Assembly: GCF_004283175.1 (NCBI RefSeq)
Contig: NZ_RXNW01000006.1
Location: 1-64,000 of the forward strand
Length of the DNA stretch: 64,000 nucleotides
From: Legionella longbeachae
GTDB lineage: Bacteria > Pseudomonadota > Gammaproteobacteria > Legionellales > Legionellaceae
Reading direction: 5' to 3'
Shown here one piece after another: positions 1 to 9,069 of the stretch. Each line of letters opens with the position of its first letter. Position 1 is the first letter of the stretch. The notes beneath the pieces are model-generated. The model was given only the letters and a program-made list of their open reading frames with translations. It was not told the origin of the DNA and did not search any database. A program made the position numbers and the translations under genes.

Positions 1-19
1 GGATCAAACTCTTCAGTTC
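1..19 (-). rRNA. rrs: 16S ribosomal RNA, 5' end only
   Basis: The first bases are the reverse complement of the universal 16S start (CTGAAGAGTTTGATCC). By alignment with the E. coli 5' end the mature RNA would begin near position 19. The rest of the rRNA operon lies outside the window, to the left. The leader and promoter upstream (see 20-178) support a real rrn operon rather than a chance match. Confidence 0.85.
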
Positions 20-150
20 AATTCCTGTGCTAGTCTTAAACCAGCTTCTTACTTCTTTATATACTTCATCAGCACTCAAAGTCTTTCAAAGTGCCCACAC
101 AGTTTGTCTTCTCTATTCTTAATGAACTTCACCCTCAAGGTGTGCTGCGT
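20..150 (-). promoter_or_regulatory. rrn leader with 16S processing and antitermination region
   Basis: On the minus strand this leader contains ACTGTGTGGGCACTTTG (about 88-104), which matches the conserved segment of enterobacterial 16S leaders that takes part in processing (CTGTGTGGGCACT in E. coli). A little upstream is GTTCATTAAGAAT, in the place of the boxA antiterminator (E. coli TGCTCTTTAACA) but a weak match. The layout promoter, boxA-like segment, processing segment, 16S is the standard one. Confidence 0.6.
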
Positions 151-178
151 ATTCTACTCATTTCAGACTCAGTGTCAA
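151..178 (-). promoter_or_regulatory. sigma-70 rrn promoter
   Basis: Read on the minus strand: a perfect -35 TTGACA (173-178), a 16-base spacer and a -10 TAGAAT (151-156). Upstream (about 180-235) is an A/T-rich stretch with A- and T-tracts as expected of an UP element. It points into the 16S leader. Confidence 0.75.
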
Positions 179-349
179 ACACTTTTTTGTTTTTTTTATA
201 AAATATTTCGCATTTAATTTTAAATTTTCAATAAGACAACGTATATTAATGTAGTACACGATGATTCAAATTCAAGCTTAGTACTTAAATAATTTTTTAC
301 AGGGCTGGCTATTCCTCTTTTTTTTTGTTAATCTTCGACCTTCAACTAT

Positions 350-463
350 GGTGGCTCTATTGGTCCCTTCGCGGCGATAGATTGTGAACCCCGTCAGGCC
401 CGGAAGGGAGCAGCGGTAACGATTGATTCGAGCGCCGAAGTGTGGCTCTTAGAGCCGCCACCC
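350..463 (+). ncRNA. ffs: 4.5S signal recognition particle RNA
   Basis: The RNA binds Ffh protein to form the bacterial SRP that delivers nascent membrane proteins. The diagnostic apical loop GTCAGGCCCGGAAGGGAGCA lies at about 390-409, with the symmetrical and asymmetrical internal loops around it. The ends pair (GGTGGCTCT at 350-358 with AGAGCCGCC at 451-459), closing one long hairpin of about 114 nt, the usual size. It lies 16 bases before dnaX. Confidence 0.95.
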
Positions 464-479
464 AACGTATGAAAATAAT

Positions 480-2129
480 ATGAGCTATCTGGCACTTGCC
501 CGTAAATGGAGACCGCGTACTTTTTCTCAGCTGGTTGGACAAGATCATATTAAAACTGCATTAACCAATGCCCTCAATCAACAGCGTTTACACCATGCCT
601 ATTTATTTACAGGAACACGCGGTGTCGGAAAAACAAGTATTGCAAGAATTTTAGCTAAATCACTAAATTGCGAACAAGGTATAAACTCCATGCCCTGTTT
701 GCTATGTGGTACATGCTGTGCCATTGAGCAAGGCCGCTTTATTGATCTTATTGAAATTGATGGAGCCTCTAAAACGCGAGTGGAAGATACGCGTGATTTA
801 CTAGATAACGTACAATACCTTCCTACTAGCGGTCGCTTTAAAATTTATTTAATCGACGAAGTACACATGCTGTCACAACATAGTTTTAACGCACTACTAA
901 AAACACTGGAAGAACCACCAGAACATGTTAAATTTATTTTAGCAACCACAGATCCGCAAAAACTCCCAATTACAGTCTTATCTCGTTGTTTGCAATTTCA
1001 TTTGAAGCATTTAAGTACCGAATTAATTAGTCAACAGTTGCAGCTTATTCTAAAAGATGAGCAATTAGATTTTGAGAGTCAGGCTGTAGATATATTAGCT
1101 AAAGCAGCTCGCGGCAGTATGCGTGATGCACTAAGTCTGCTCGATCAAGCAATTGCTGGCTGCAGCACGCAATTATGTGCAAGTGACGTTAAAATGCTCT
1201 TGGGTTATACCCAACAGGATTATGCCTTACAATTACTCCAGGCATTAGCAGAGCAAAATGCTTCCATGCTTTTAAAAATCAGCCACCAGGTTTCTCTTGA
1301 AGGAGGCCATTTTCAATATGTTTTAGATGAGCTTCTTAATTACCTCCATCAGATAGCTATCTACCAAAATGTTGGAGACAATAATCCATTAATTACCCCC
1401 TCATCAGAAATAATAAATTTTGCTCATCATATCTCTGCTGAAGATATTCAATTATTTTATCAAATTGGACTAAAAGGACGAGAAGAAATACACCTCGCCC
1501 CAGAATTAGTTATTGGTTTTAACATGACACTTTTACGGATGCAAACGTTTAGACCGATTTCTAAAGTAGCCCTCCCCCCTTTAGCCTCCTATCAGGATAA
1601 GGTACCTCAGCAACAAACCCCTGCTGCTCAAACGAGCGCTACGGTAAATCCTTCTGGGATACATACTGAGGAGAAAGCGGCTCCTGCCATAGGTTTGACC
1701 ATGAAGGACAGTGATGAAATCCTCCAAGTGACTCATCAGGAAACCAGGGATTGGTCGAGTATTATTCAAAATCTTAAACTGACTGGTTTAGCTCTTAATG
1801 CTGTTGAAAATGCTGAACTCATTTCAAAAGAAGGCCGGGACATTACTTTACGTGTGGCCAAGGGGCATCAATCCCTTTTTACACCAACAGTACTTAATCG
1901 GATTGAAAATGCATTAAGTCAATATTACCAGTGTCAGGTAAAAATTACTCTTAACAGCGATGAGTCAGTTCAGTCCTCTCCTGCCCAACAAAAAGAACAA
2001 ATAATGCAACAAAAGCAAAAAAATGCGGAGAGTGCATTAATTAATGACCCCGTATTTCAGCAACTTCAGCAAGAATTTTCAGCTGAATTGGTCAAAAATT
2101 CTATTGTCTCATTAAAAGATGACTTATAA
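480..2129 (+). CDS. dnaX: DNA polymerase III subunit gamma/tau
   Basis: 549 aa clamp-loader ATPase that loads the sliding clamp and links polymerase cores to the replisome. The N-terminus has the conserved start MSYLALARKWRP. Walker A is GTRGVGKTS (45-53), a zinc site has Cys near 64, 73, 76 and 79, and the Walker B region is LIDEVHM (about 123-129), followed by TLEEPP and the SRC arginine-finger segment. The C-terminal third is Gln-rich, then a tau-like polymerase-binding domain. The protein is shorter than E. coli tau (643). First of dnaX-ybaB-recR, the order seen in E. coli. No convincing gamma-making frameshift site was seen. Confidence 0.97.
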   Translation: MSYLALARKWRPRTFSQLVGQDHIKTALTNALNQQRLHHAYLFTGTRGVGKTSIARILAKSLNCEQGINSMPCLLCGTCCAIEQGRFIDLIEIDGASKTRVEDTRDLLDNVQYLPTSGRFKIYLIDEVHMLSQHSFNALLKTLEEPPEHVKFILATTDPQKLPITVLSRCLQFHLKHLSTELISQQLQLILKDEQLDFESQAVDILAKAARGSMRDALSLLDQAIAGCSTQLCASDVKMLLGYTQQDYALQLLQALAEQNASMLLKISHQVSLEGGHFQYVLDELLNYLHQIAIYQNVGDNNPLITPSSEIINFAHHISAEDIQLFYQIGLKGREEIHLAPELVIGFNMTLLRMQTFRPISKVALPPLASYQDKVPQQQTPAAQTSATVNPSGIHTEEKAAPAIGLTMKDSDEILQVTHQETRDWSSIIQNLKLTGLALNAVENAELISKEGRDITLRVAKGHQSLFTPTVLNRIENALSQYYQCQVKITLNSDESVQSSPAQQKEQIMQQKQKNAESALINDPVFQQLQQEFSAELVKNSIVSLKDDL

Positions 2130-2169
2130 TATATGCGAATTAAACCCTAAACATATGAGGTCCTAACAA

Positions 2170-2514
2170 ATGGATATGAATCAAAATCTTGGTAACCTAA
2201 TGAAAGAAGCGCAAAAAATGCAGCAACGCATGCAAGAAGCGCAGCAGCAACTAAGCCAATTAGTGGTTACCGGTGAAGCTGGTGGTGGCATGGTAGTAAT
2301 TAAAATGAATGGCCGACATGACGCAACTGAAGTGAAAATTAAACCATCTATGATGGAAGAAGATGTTGAAATGCTCGAAGATTTAGTAGCAGCAGCCATT
2401 AACGATGCAGTACGAAAAATTGAAAAAGCATCCAAAGAAAAAATCAGCCAATTAACCGCAGGCCTTAATATTCCTACTGACTTAATGGGTGGTGATAAGG
2501 GCGATAAGGAATAA
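2170..2514 (+). CDS. ybaB: YbaB/EbfC family nucleoid-associated protein
   Basis: 114 aa. Small dimeric DNA-binding protein of the YbaB/EbfC family, thought to help organise the nucleoid and linked to recombinational repair by its place beside recR. The N-terminal helix is rich in Met and Gln ([18 protein letters not shown]), then a GEAGGGMV turn and a sheet, typical of the family. GAGG lies 9 bases before the ATG. The stop is 8 bases before recR, so the two are co-transcribed and probably coupled. Confidence 0.93.
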   Translation: MDMNQNLGNLMKEAQKMQQRMQEAQQQLSQLVVTGEAGGGMVVIKMNGRHDATEVKIKPSMMEEDVEMLEDLVAAAINDAVRKIEKASKEKISQLTAGLNIPTDLMGGDKGDKE

Positions 2515-2522
2515 TCCCTGGC

Positions 2523-3116
2523 ATGGATATTTTAACTCGCTTGGTCGAAGCACTCCGCTGTCTTCCAGGCGTAGGTCCAAAATCTGCGCAGCGTATGGTT
2601 TTTCACTTGCTCCAGCATCAACGGCAGCGAGGGTTGCACCTTGCTTCTTGTTTGGAGCAAGCAATGAATCAAATACAACATTGTGAACGTTGTGCTAATT
2701 ACACAGAGCACAAGCTTTGTGCTCTCTGCCAAAACTCAGATAGAGACTCCTCTTTACTTTGTGTCGTAGAAAGTCCAGCTGATGTATCTGCCATAGAGCA
2801 GAGTAATGCCTTTCAAGGTAAATATTTCGTCCTTATGGGAAAAATCTCTCCACTTGATGGATTAGGGCCCGATGACATAGGCCTTCCACGACTTAAAAGA
2901 CTTATTATTCAAGAGAATATTAAAGAAGTAATATTAGCGTTGAGTCCTAGTGTAGAAGGACAAACGACCATCCATTTTATTCATCAACTTTTGCGTGATC
3001 AGCCAGTAAATATGACGCAATTGGCTCATGGTATACCGTCAGGCGGAGAGTTAGAATTTTTGGATGGTAATACTATAGGAAACGCTCTTCGTAACAGAGC
3101 AATAATTCATGTTTAA
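2523..3116 (+). CDS. recR: Recombination mediator RecR
   Basis: 197 aa, the usual length. RecR acts with RecF and RecO to load RecA on gapped DNA. A helix-hairpin-helix is at about 12-25 (CLPGVGPKSAQR), a C4 zinc finger has Cys54, 57, 66 and 69, and a Toprim domain starts near 77 (LLCVVESPADV), followed by the C-terminal Walker-like segment (IPSGGELEFLD). Last gene of the dnaX-ybaB-recR unit. An RBS AAGGA lies inside the end of ybaB. Confidence 0.97.
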   Translation: MDILTRLVEALRCLPGVGPKSAQRMVFHLLQHQRQRGLHLASCLEQAMNQIQHCERCANYTEHKLCALCQNSDRDSSLLCVVESPADVSAIEQSNAFQGKYFVLMGKISPLDGLGPDDIGLPRLKRLIIQENIKEVILALSPSVEGQTTIHFIHQLLRDQPVNMTQLAHGIPSGGELEFLDGNTIGNALRNRAIIHV

Positions 3117-3258
3117 AACACTATGCCGCAACAAGTATATGAGACTTTTTCCGAAACTCTCAACAGCGAGAAAGATACGAGAAAATTTTGAGCGCTTATC
3201 TACGCCATTACATGTGGGCTCAAGTACCTTGTTGAAAAAGCAGTCTCGCTCTTTAACA

Positions 3259-4089
3259 ATGATTACGAAAAAATCCCTTTTCCTATTGTTAATGCTCCTC
3301 TTTACGGGGCTAGCAAACGCGTCTTTTTATAAAAATTTATGGCCAAAATGGGAAGTGAATAATCCATCATCATCAAAAGTAATTAACCATCAACTTTGGC
3401 AAACCTTTCTAAGCCGTCGAGTCATTACCAATGAAGAAAATATCAATCTCGTTGATTATAATCATATGACTCAAATAGATTTAAACCTATTGAAAGATTA
3501 TTTAAAAAGCATGTCTGAAATTAATATCGATAATTACAACCGTAATGAACAACTCGCTTATTGGATTAATGTTTATAATGCGTTGACAGTACAAATTGTT
3601 GCTAACTACTATCCTATTACTTCGATTCAAGAAATTAATATTTCTCCGGGTTTATTCAGTGTAGGTCCATGGGGAGCTAATTTAATCACTATTAAGAACA
3701 CACCATTGACTCTAGATGATATCAATAATCGTATTATAAGAGCAATTTGGAACGATCCTCGTACTCATTATGCTTTAAATAACGCCACTATCGGGGCTCC
3801 AAACATAAGTAGAAAGGCCTATCAGGGAAATAAGCTGGAGGAGCAATTAAATCAAGCAGCTTCAACTTATATTAATTCTCTTAGAGGAGTGCATGTTGTC
3901 GAAGGAAATCTCATAACCTCCAAGATTTATGAATGGTATGAAGAGGATTTTGGCGGTACGAAACAAGATGTAGTTTTTCATTTATTAATATTTGCTAATG
4001 AGCCGTTACAAAGTCAACTGAAACATATCAATAGTATTGATGGATATATCTATAATTGGCATATTAATAGCACAACGACCGATCTTTAA
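3259..4089 (+). CDS. Secreted DUF547 domain protein
   Basis: An open frame extends up to 3109, but the first 50 codons look non-coding. The Met at 3259 gives a clean signal peptide (MITKKSLFLLLMLLFTGLANA, cut after ANA), so this start is preferred. Mature part about 255 aa, DUF547: the family motifs LAYWINVYNALT and DPRTHYALNNATIGAPNI are present. In relatives the second motif usually carries two Cys (ALNCAS..CP); here they are Asn and Ala. DUF547 has no settled function, and some members resemble cysteine-protease folds. It is probably periplasmic. No operon partner is obvious; it overlaps recR only if the longer frame is used. Confidence 0.7.
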   Translation: MITKKSLFLLLMLLFTGLANASFYKNLWPKWEVNNPSSSKVINHQLWQTFLSRRVITNEENINLVDYNHMTQIDLNLLKDYLKSMSEINIDNYNRNEQLAYWINVYNALTVQIVANYYPITSIQEINISPGLFSVGPWGANLITIKNTPLTLDDINNRIIRAIWNDPRTHYALNNATIGAPNISRKAYQGNKLEEQLNQAASTYINSLRGVHVVEGNLITSKIYEWYEEDFGGTKQDVVFHLLIFANEPLQSQLKHINSIDGYIYNWHINSTTTDL

Positions 4090-4330
4090 TGAAAAAATTT
4101 GGATTTTCCATTTACCCAAAATTGATGGAATTTATTTGACTTCCCGGGGTAGTTTGAATCTAAATATATTTTACCAAACGTACATTTTTTATTGATAACC
4201 ACATATATAAAATTTAGTACGTGGTGCTGTAGAAACATAATTCGTAACGAGCAGGTTATAGTTACCCAGTAGAACTTCCTTGTTTTTTCCAGGATAATTG
4301 AATTTATTATATTGATCTAAGGGTGCAAAA

Positions 4331-4504
4331 ATGAATCGTGGTGGTTTTTCCTGGAAAAGACTTGTTGGTATCTCTGCCTTAAAAGCTAAAATATCAAGAA
4401 AGATTGGTATCCCGCTGACTCAATCAGGTAGACAAAGAAAATTGGGAGCCTTTGTTATTCAATTATTACGTAGTATTTTATTGGACAAAAAGAAAAAATC
4501 ATAA
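4331..4504 (+). CDS. Small basic conserved protein
   Basis: 57 aa, starting MNRGGFSWKRLVGISALKAK and ending in a Lys-rich tail. AAGGG lies about 7 bases before the ATG. The core (WKRLxGIS, then SRKIGIPLTQSGRQRKLG) reads like a family of short hypothetical proteins that I recall in several bacteria, but I cannot name a function. It is highly basic, with no signal peptide or membrane segment, so nucleic-acid binding is possible but only a guess. It sits alone between the DUF547 gene and the response regulator. Confidence 0.6.
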   Translation: MNRGGFSWKRLVGISALKAKISRKIGIPLTQSGRQRKLGAFVIQLLRSILLDKKKKS

Positions 4505-4527
4505 AAGTAGCTAACACTCATGATGCT

Positions 4528-4555
4528 CCTACGTGTTGCACATAAAGCACGTAGG
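4528..4555. repeat. Inverted repeat after the small ORF
   Basis: CCTACGTG (4528-4535) and CACGTAGG (4548-4555) form an 8-bp perfect stem with a 12-base loop, 23 bases after the small protein stop. It has no T-run, so it is a weak candidate terminator or an operator-like palindrome. Confidence 0.4.
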
Positions 4556-4703
4556 CTATGGGAATCATTTGCCTACACAATCTAATCAGTTTATCTATAA
4601 GCAAAATGAGATTTTGAGATCACGGTTATCGAAAATAATTGCAAGCAGACAATAAACTTGCCAAAATTGAACTTCAATATCATGCCTAAACCAAGAGAAT
4701 TTA

Positions 4704-5423
4704 ATGCTACAATCAAGCTATCTGCTATTTATTGATCAAGATCCAATCAGTGACGATCTAAAAAATTATTTCGCACAATTTAATATTCAGATAGTTCAAA
4801 AAAAGCAGCTTGAACCTATGCAAAGTATATCGGGGACACCTGCAGCAATTCTAATTCATTGGGCGATTTTAAAACGAGAGCCACAGATAATTCATCAGTT
4901 TTATACAAACTATCCCGTACCTTTATTGGTAATAAATGATAATGCGGATGAAGATGCATGCATTGAGGTACTCGAAGCCGGTGCTGATGATTTTATAGTT
5001 AAACCTCTTTATCCCCGCGAACTTCATGCACGGATAAGTGCTATTAATCGACGAGTATTAAGAGCACAGCACCACATAGATCAAGAAAAGGAGGTACTTA
5101 TTTTTTCCAACTGGAGACTTTATCCTGCATCCAGACAAGTTTTTCGAGATGATCACCAGGAGTTGCCATTGAGTGCAGGTGAATATGATTTATTACTGAC
5201 TTTTGTGCAACAACCCCAACGCGTTTTAGATAGGGAACTGTTATTACAAATTACTAAAAATAGTGATCTAAATCCTTTTGATCGAAGAATTGATGTACAA
5301 ATAAGTAGACTTCGTCAAAAAATAGAGATAGATGCAAAAAAACCAGCATTAATTAAAACAATTCGCAATGGTGGCTATATGTTTACCGCACAAGTCATAA
5401 CCTTAAAAGAAAGTGATCTATGA
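4704..5423 (+). CDS. OmpR/PhoB-family response regulator with degenerate receiver
   Basis: 239 aa. Receiver domain about 5-118 and winged-helix DNA-binding domain about 135-232 (LSAGEYDLLLTF, then DVQISRLRQKIE and TIRNGGYMF). The N-terminal acidic pair survives in part (FIDQDP) and the conserved Lys is present (FIVKPLYPREL). The phospho-acceptor Asp is replaced by His52 (ILIHWAIL) and the switch Thr/Ser by Asn (LLVINDNAD). Phosphorylation in the normal way is therefore unlikely. No histidine kinase is adjacent. It probably binds DNA constitutively or responds to a non-phosphate signal. Confidence 0.85.
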   Translation: MLQSSYLLFIDQDPISDDLKNYFAQFNIQIVQKKQLEPMQSISGTPAAILIHWAILKREPQIIHQFYTNYPVPLLVINDNADEDACIEVLEAGADDFIVKPLYPRELHARISAINRRVLRAQHHIDQEKEVLIFSNWRLYPASRQVFRDDHQELPLSAGEYDLLLTFVQQPQRVLDRELLLQITKNSDLNPFDRRIDVQISRLRQKIEIDAKKPALIKTIRNGGYMFTAQVITLKESDL

Positions 5424-5595
5424 TCTTAATCTTGTATCGCCTAGTAATTTGTAACTATTTAAAACACTTCTATAAATCAGCATAGATCCAGCAGCATGGC
5501 TCTTTACATCATCGCAATATTTTTACCTCAGTCCTATACTGTGTACATTTCTTCAGATCACTTTAATTGCACCTTCCCTACAGGCTAACGTAGTG

Positions 5596-6888
5596 CTATT
5601 TTTTTGTAGCAAAAAGCTCCAGAATTTGTGTTTTTTTGCCAATTTTAAACATTTTTACACTTTTAATCGTATTATCTCCTACTTTTAGTATTTCAATACG
5701 ATAATTTTCTATGGTTAAACATGATTCTGCAGGTGGAAAGTAGCCAAGATGTTCCACAATTAAACCACTTAACGTTTTTGGTCCTATATGCGGTAATTGC
5801 CATCCCATCAAGCGATTTAAATGGCGTAAAGTTAGGCTCGCATCCACAATAACTGAGCCATCATTTTGAGGTGTAATATCTCGACTTAATGCTGCGACAT
5901 CGGTAGTAAACTCACCTACAATTTCTTCAAGAATATCTTCCATAGTTACTAATCCCTGAATGTCTCCATATTCATCCACTACAAAAGAACTGCGCTTTTT
6001 CATTTTTCTAAAATTCAAGATCTGGACATTTAATGGAGTAGCCTCCGGAATATAATAGGGCTCATCAGCTGCGTGCAATAAGCTGTTAAGATCCAATTTA
6101 TCTTCTATAGCCAGATTTAAAACATCACGCATATGCAGCATTCCCACTAAATCATCTACTGAATCACGATACAGAGGAAGTCTGGTATGTTTTGCGGTTT
6201 CCAATTGCTCCAATATTTCTGACCAGGGTCTTTCGATATCAATTCCAACAATTTCTGATTTAGGAATCATAATATCTTCTACTGTCGCTGTTTCTAAATC
6301 TAAAAGACTAATTAACATACTTTTATGTTCAACAGGCAATAACCCTCCAGCCTCATGAACCACTGAGCGTAACTCTTCGCCGGTTAATGATTCTTTTTGC
6401 ATTTTATCTACAGAAACACGAAATAAGCGTAAAACACCATTAGACAGTGAACTGCTCACAAAGACTAAAGGAGCAAAAATCCATTGCAAAACTCCTAATG
6501 GCAGTGACGTAGCAAAAGCAACCTGTTGTGGATGAATTGCTGCAAATGTTTTAGGAATCATTTCCGAAAATACGAGTATTACCAATGTTAGAAGGGCTGT
6601 GGCTACAGCGATTCCAACATCTCCATAGAGACGTTGACCAATCAAAGTTGCGATCGTTGAGGCAAAAATATTAGCCAATGTATTCCCGATTAACACAACA
6701 CTTAACAATCGGTCAGGACGAGCAAGTATCTGATTTACTCTAATGGCTTGCTTATTTCCTTTCTTGACTAAATGCTTTAATTTGTACCGGTTAATTGACA
6801 TCATGCCTATTTCAGTACCAGCAAAAAACGCAGCCAGGATAATTAAAAATAATAATAGGATGGATAGAGTAGAAAGTTGAAGTTCCAC
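5596..6888 (-). CDS. CNNM/CorC-type membrane protein (DUF21, CBS pair, CorC_HlyC)
   Basis: 430 aa, similar in layout to E. coli YfjD/CorB. The DUF21 (CNNM) transmembrane domain covers about 1-190 with four hydrophobic segments and the AGTEIGMMSINRYKL motif. A CBS pair follows (about 200-325, starting TVEDIMIPKSEI), then a C-terminal CorC_HlyC domain (about 340-425). The family is implicated in magnesium or cobalt export or homeostasis. Transcribed alone, downstream of ppa on the same strand but 326 bases away. Confidence 0.88.
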   Translation of the reverse strand: MELQLSTLSILLLFLIILAAFFAGTEIGMMSINRYKLKHLVKKGNKQAIRVNQILARPDRLLSVVLIGNTLANIFASTIATLIGQRLYGDVGIAVATALLTLVILVFSEMIPKTFAAIHPQQVAFATSLPLGVLQWIFAPLVFVSSSLSNGVLRLFRVSVDKMQKESLTGEELRSVVHEAGGLLPVEHKSMLISLLDLETATVEDIMIPKSEIVGIDIERPWSEILEQLETAKHTRLPLYRDSVDDLVGMLHMRDVLNLAIEDKLDLNSLLHAADEPYYIPEATPLNVQILNFRKMKKRSSFVVDEYGDIQGLVTMEDILEEIVGEFTTDVAALSRDITPQNDGSVIVDASLTLRHLNRLMGWQLPHIGPKTLSGLIVEHLGYFPPAESCLTIENYRIEILKVGDNTIKSVKMFKIGKKTQILELFATKK

Positions 6889-7214
6889 CGAGTTTCCTTA
6901 AGCTTTTATAACAGGAAATAAATTATCATAAGGCTCACAAGAAAGCGAGATGAGGAGTAAGTACAAGAATCAAGTTAGTAGATAATCCTATACATCAGTT
7001 GAGCATACCAGCCATACTCAACTGGAGTTCCTTGTTCACGCAGGTACATTTAAGCATACTTCAGTGATTTAATCTAAGCAAAAACACAACACTACCCTAA
7101 GTCTTTATTAACATTGGATCGGATCCATTCAGCCAGAGCGGTGCTGTGCTTAGCTTAAATAAAATTTGATTCTATTACCTTATAAAAGAAAACCAGTTTA
7201 CCTATCTCAGGACG
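6889..7214. other. Non-coding gap between ppa and the CNNM gene
   Basis: 326 bases with no credible ORF. It should contain the ppa 3' end and the promoter of the CNNM gene, but I see no strong terminator or consensus promoter. The only symmetry is a short near-palindrome TGGATCGGATCCA at 7115-7127. Confidence 0.5.
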
Positions 7215-7748
7215 TTAATTTTTCTCATTAAAACGAGCAACACTGGATAAAATTTCTTTAAAAGCCTCGTCAGGACCAACCCAACCATCGAGCTTCACCC
7301 ACTTCCCTTCTTCCAGGTCTTTATAATGACTGAAAAAGTGTTCTACCGAGCGCAATAAATGCTGAGGTAAGTTTTCATAAGAGTGAATGGATTCATAAAT
7401 TTTAGTCAATTTGTTCGTTGGAACAGCCAAAATCTTGGCATCAATACCTGATTCATCGGTCATTTTCAACATTCCTACCGCACGGCATGGAATAACAGAT
7501 CCCCCTACTAAAGGCACTGGAGTTACAACTAGTACATCAACAGGATCCCCATCTTCAGATAAAGTCTGAGGAATATAACCATAATTAGCGGGATAAAACA
7601 TGGGTGTTGTTAAAAAGCGATCCACGAATAATACCCCGGACTCTTTATTCATTTCATATTTTACAGGTTCACTGTGCATAGGAATTTCAATAACAACATT
7701 AATCTCTTTTGGTAAATCTCGACCACTACTGATTTTCATTAAACTCAT
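7215..7748 (-). CDS. ppa: Inorganic pyrophosphatase
   Basis: 177 aa, family I soluble PPase, which hydrolyses pyrophosphate to phosphate and pulls biosynthetic reactions forward in the cytoplasm. The family signature DGDPVD (Asp66, 68, 71) is intact, as are [11 protein letters not shown] and the C-terminal [10 protein letters not shown] with its phosphate-binding Lys. An RBS-like GGGAGAGGG lies just before the ATG. A monocistronic gene, divergent from the HIT gene. Confidence 0.97.
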   Translation of the reverse strand: MSLMKISSGRDLPKEINVVIEIPMHSEPVKYEMNKESGVLFVDRFLTTPMFYPANYGYIPQTLSEDGDPVDVLVVTPVPLVGGSVIPCRAVGMLKMTDESGIDAKILAVPTNKLTKIYESIHSYENLPQHLLRSVEHFFSHYKDLEEGKWVKLDGWVGPDEAFKEILSSVARFNEKN

Positions 7749-7937
7749 TGATTCCCTCTCCCTTTAATAATCGAATAAAAATAAATAATCCCTCACAAAA
7801 TAAATTTGTTCTAAAATTGTGAAGAGTTCGTTAGGCGGCTATTATGCGAAAAATCGTACCAAAAGGCAAAGATAAGCTGTCGTAATATAAGTTAGCAATG
7901 TATAATAACCTGTTTATACATAATATTGAGATTGCTT

Positions 7938-8279
7938 ATGAATTGCTTGTTTTGCAAAATTGCACAAGGTGCAATCCCTGCATCAGTAGTTTTTGAAGAT
8001 GATGAGATAATAGCGTTTCGTGATCTGAATCCGCAAGCTCCCAAACATGTGCTGATAATACCCAAGCAGCATATTTCTACGCTGAATGATGCCAGCGATG
8101 AACACCAGGCCCTGTTGGGAAGAATGATGTTAGGAGCAAAAAAAATTGCTCACGCTGAAGGAATTAGTGATTCAGGATATCGATTAGTTCTTAACATCAA
8201 TCCAGACGGAGGCCAGACAGTATATCACATTCATTTACATTTACTGGGCGGACGTCACATGACTTGGCCACCAGGTTAG
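7938..8279 (+). CDS. hinT: HIT family purine nucleoside phosphoramidase
   Basis: 113 aa, HinT/YcfF type. The histidine triad is H97-I-H99-L-H101 near the C-terminus; the start is the family-typical MNCLFCKI. It hydrolyses nucleoside phosphoramidates or acyl-AMP. An open frame begins with TTG at 7926, but the ATG at 7938 matches the normal N-terminus. It is followed 8 bases later by folE, so the two form an operon. Confidence 0.9.
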   Translation: MNCLFCKIAQGAIPASVVFEDDEIIAFRDLNPQAPKHVLIIPKQHISTLNDASDEHQALLGRMMLGAKKIAHAEGISDSGYRLVLNINPDGGQTVYHIHLHLLGGRHMTWPPG

Positions 8280-8287
8280 GAATTACT

Positions 8288-8833
8288 ATGGAACAAATAT
8301 ATACAGAACTATTAAAACTAATTGGTGAAGATGTAACCCGTGAAGGATTAGTAGACACTCCAGCACGTGCTGCAAATGCTATGCATTACTTGACTAAAGG
8401 CTATCAAGAAAATCTTGACGACATTATCAATGGTGCTCTATTCGAATCAGATATGGGTGAAATGGTTATAGTTAAAGATATAGAAATGTATTCTATGTGT
8501 GAACACCATCTACTCCCATTCCTTGGCAAGTGTCATGTGGGCTACCTTCCTCACGGAAAAGTAATTGGTTTATCTAAAATTGCACGTATTGTTGATTATT
8601 TTGCAAGACGCTTACAAATTCAAGAGCGCTTAACTACAGAAATAGCGAACTGTATTGAATCAATTACAGGAGCACGTGGTGTAGCCGTAGTTATCGAAGC
8701 AAAACATCTTTGTATGATGATGCGTGGTGTGGAAAAACAAAATTCTGTAATGAAGACGTCAGTAATGCTGGGTGAAATGCGTAATAACCCTACAAGTAGG
8801 GCTGAGTTTTTAACTTTAATTCATGGGAAATAA
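8288..8833 (+). CDS. folE: GTP cyclohydrolase I
   Basis: 181 aa. Converts GTP to dihydroneopterin triphosphate, the first step of folate synthesis. Zinc ligands Cys71, His74 (MCEHHLLPF) and Cys142 (HLCMMMRG) are present. The start at 8288 is preferred over the longer frame from 8264 because it lies after an RBS (TTAGGA) and just after the hinT stop. Homologous in length to short bacterial FolE. folP, a later gene of this pathway, is elsewhere in the window at 36037. Confidence 0.96.
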   Translation: MEQIYTELLKLIGEDVTREGLVDTPARAANAMHYLTKGYQENLDDIINGALFESDMGEMVIVKDIEMYSMCEHHLLPFLGKCHVGYLPHGKVIGLSKIARIVDYFARRLQIQERLTTEIANCIESITGARGVAVVIEAKHLCMMMRGVEKQNSVMKTSVMLGEMRNNPTSRAEFLTLIHGK

Positions 8834-8990
8834 ACTTAAATTATCTGAATTTGTTCACAACCAAGATACTGCATAGAAAATGTGTATGAATGAGGCCGCG
8901 ATATAATCTCAAAATCAATAATTATTTGATGTTACTTAATCCTATTCTCTATGCATTCATAAAAATACCCATTGTGAAAAATGGGTTTGA

Positions 8991-9069
8991 GCGAAAATTG
9001 CTTTAAAATGGTACTTAAGTAACGGGGGATACCTCTGTATGTGCTGTGTGCTTTAAGTACAGTTTTCGC
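8991..9069. ncRNA. Candidate structured RNA
   Basis: An outer stem GCGAAAA (8991-8997) pairs with TTTTCGC (9063-9069), and an inner stem GTACTTAA (9011-9018) pairs with TTAAGTAC (9053-9060). Both are perfect and nested, enclosing a 34-base apical region. Nested perfect pairing in otherwise AT-rich spacer suggests a functional RNA or a palindromic repeat. Strand and identity are unknown. Confidence 0.35.

Noticed and set aside
2016-2024. A-AAA-AAT slippery-like heptamer in dnaX that might make the gamma form
   Set aside because: A -1 shift here would stop within a few codons at residue about 512, leaving nearly the whole protein, unlike the short gamma form. No stimulating stem was seen.
3109-3258. 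N-terminal extension of the DUF547 ORF
   Set aside because: The 50 extra residues lack homology-like features and hide the clean signal peptide that begins at 3259.
7115-7127. Near-palindrome TGGATCGGATCCA
   Set aside because: Too short and isolated; expected by chance in a window of this size.
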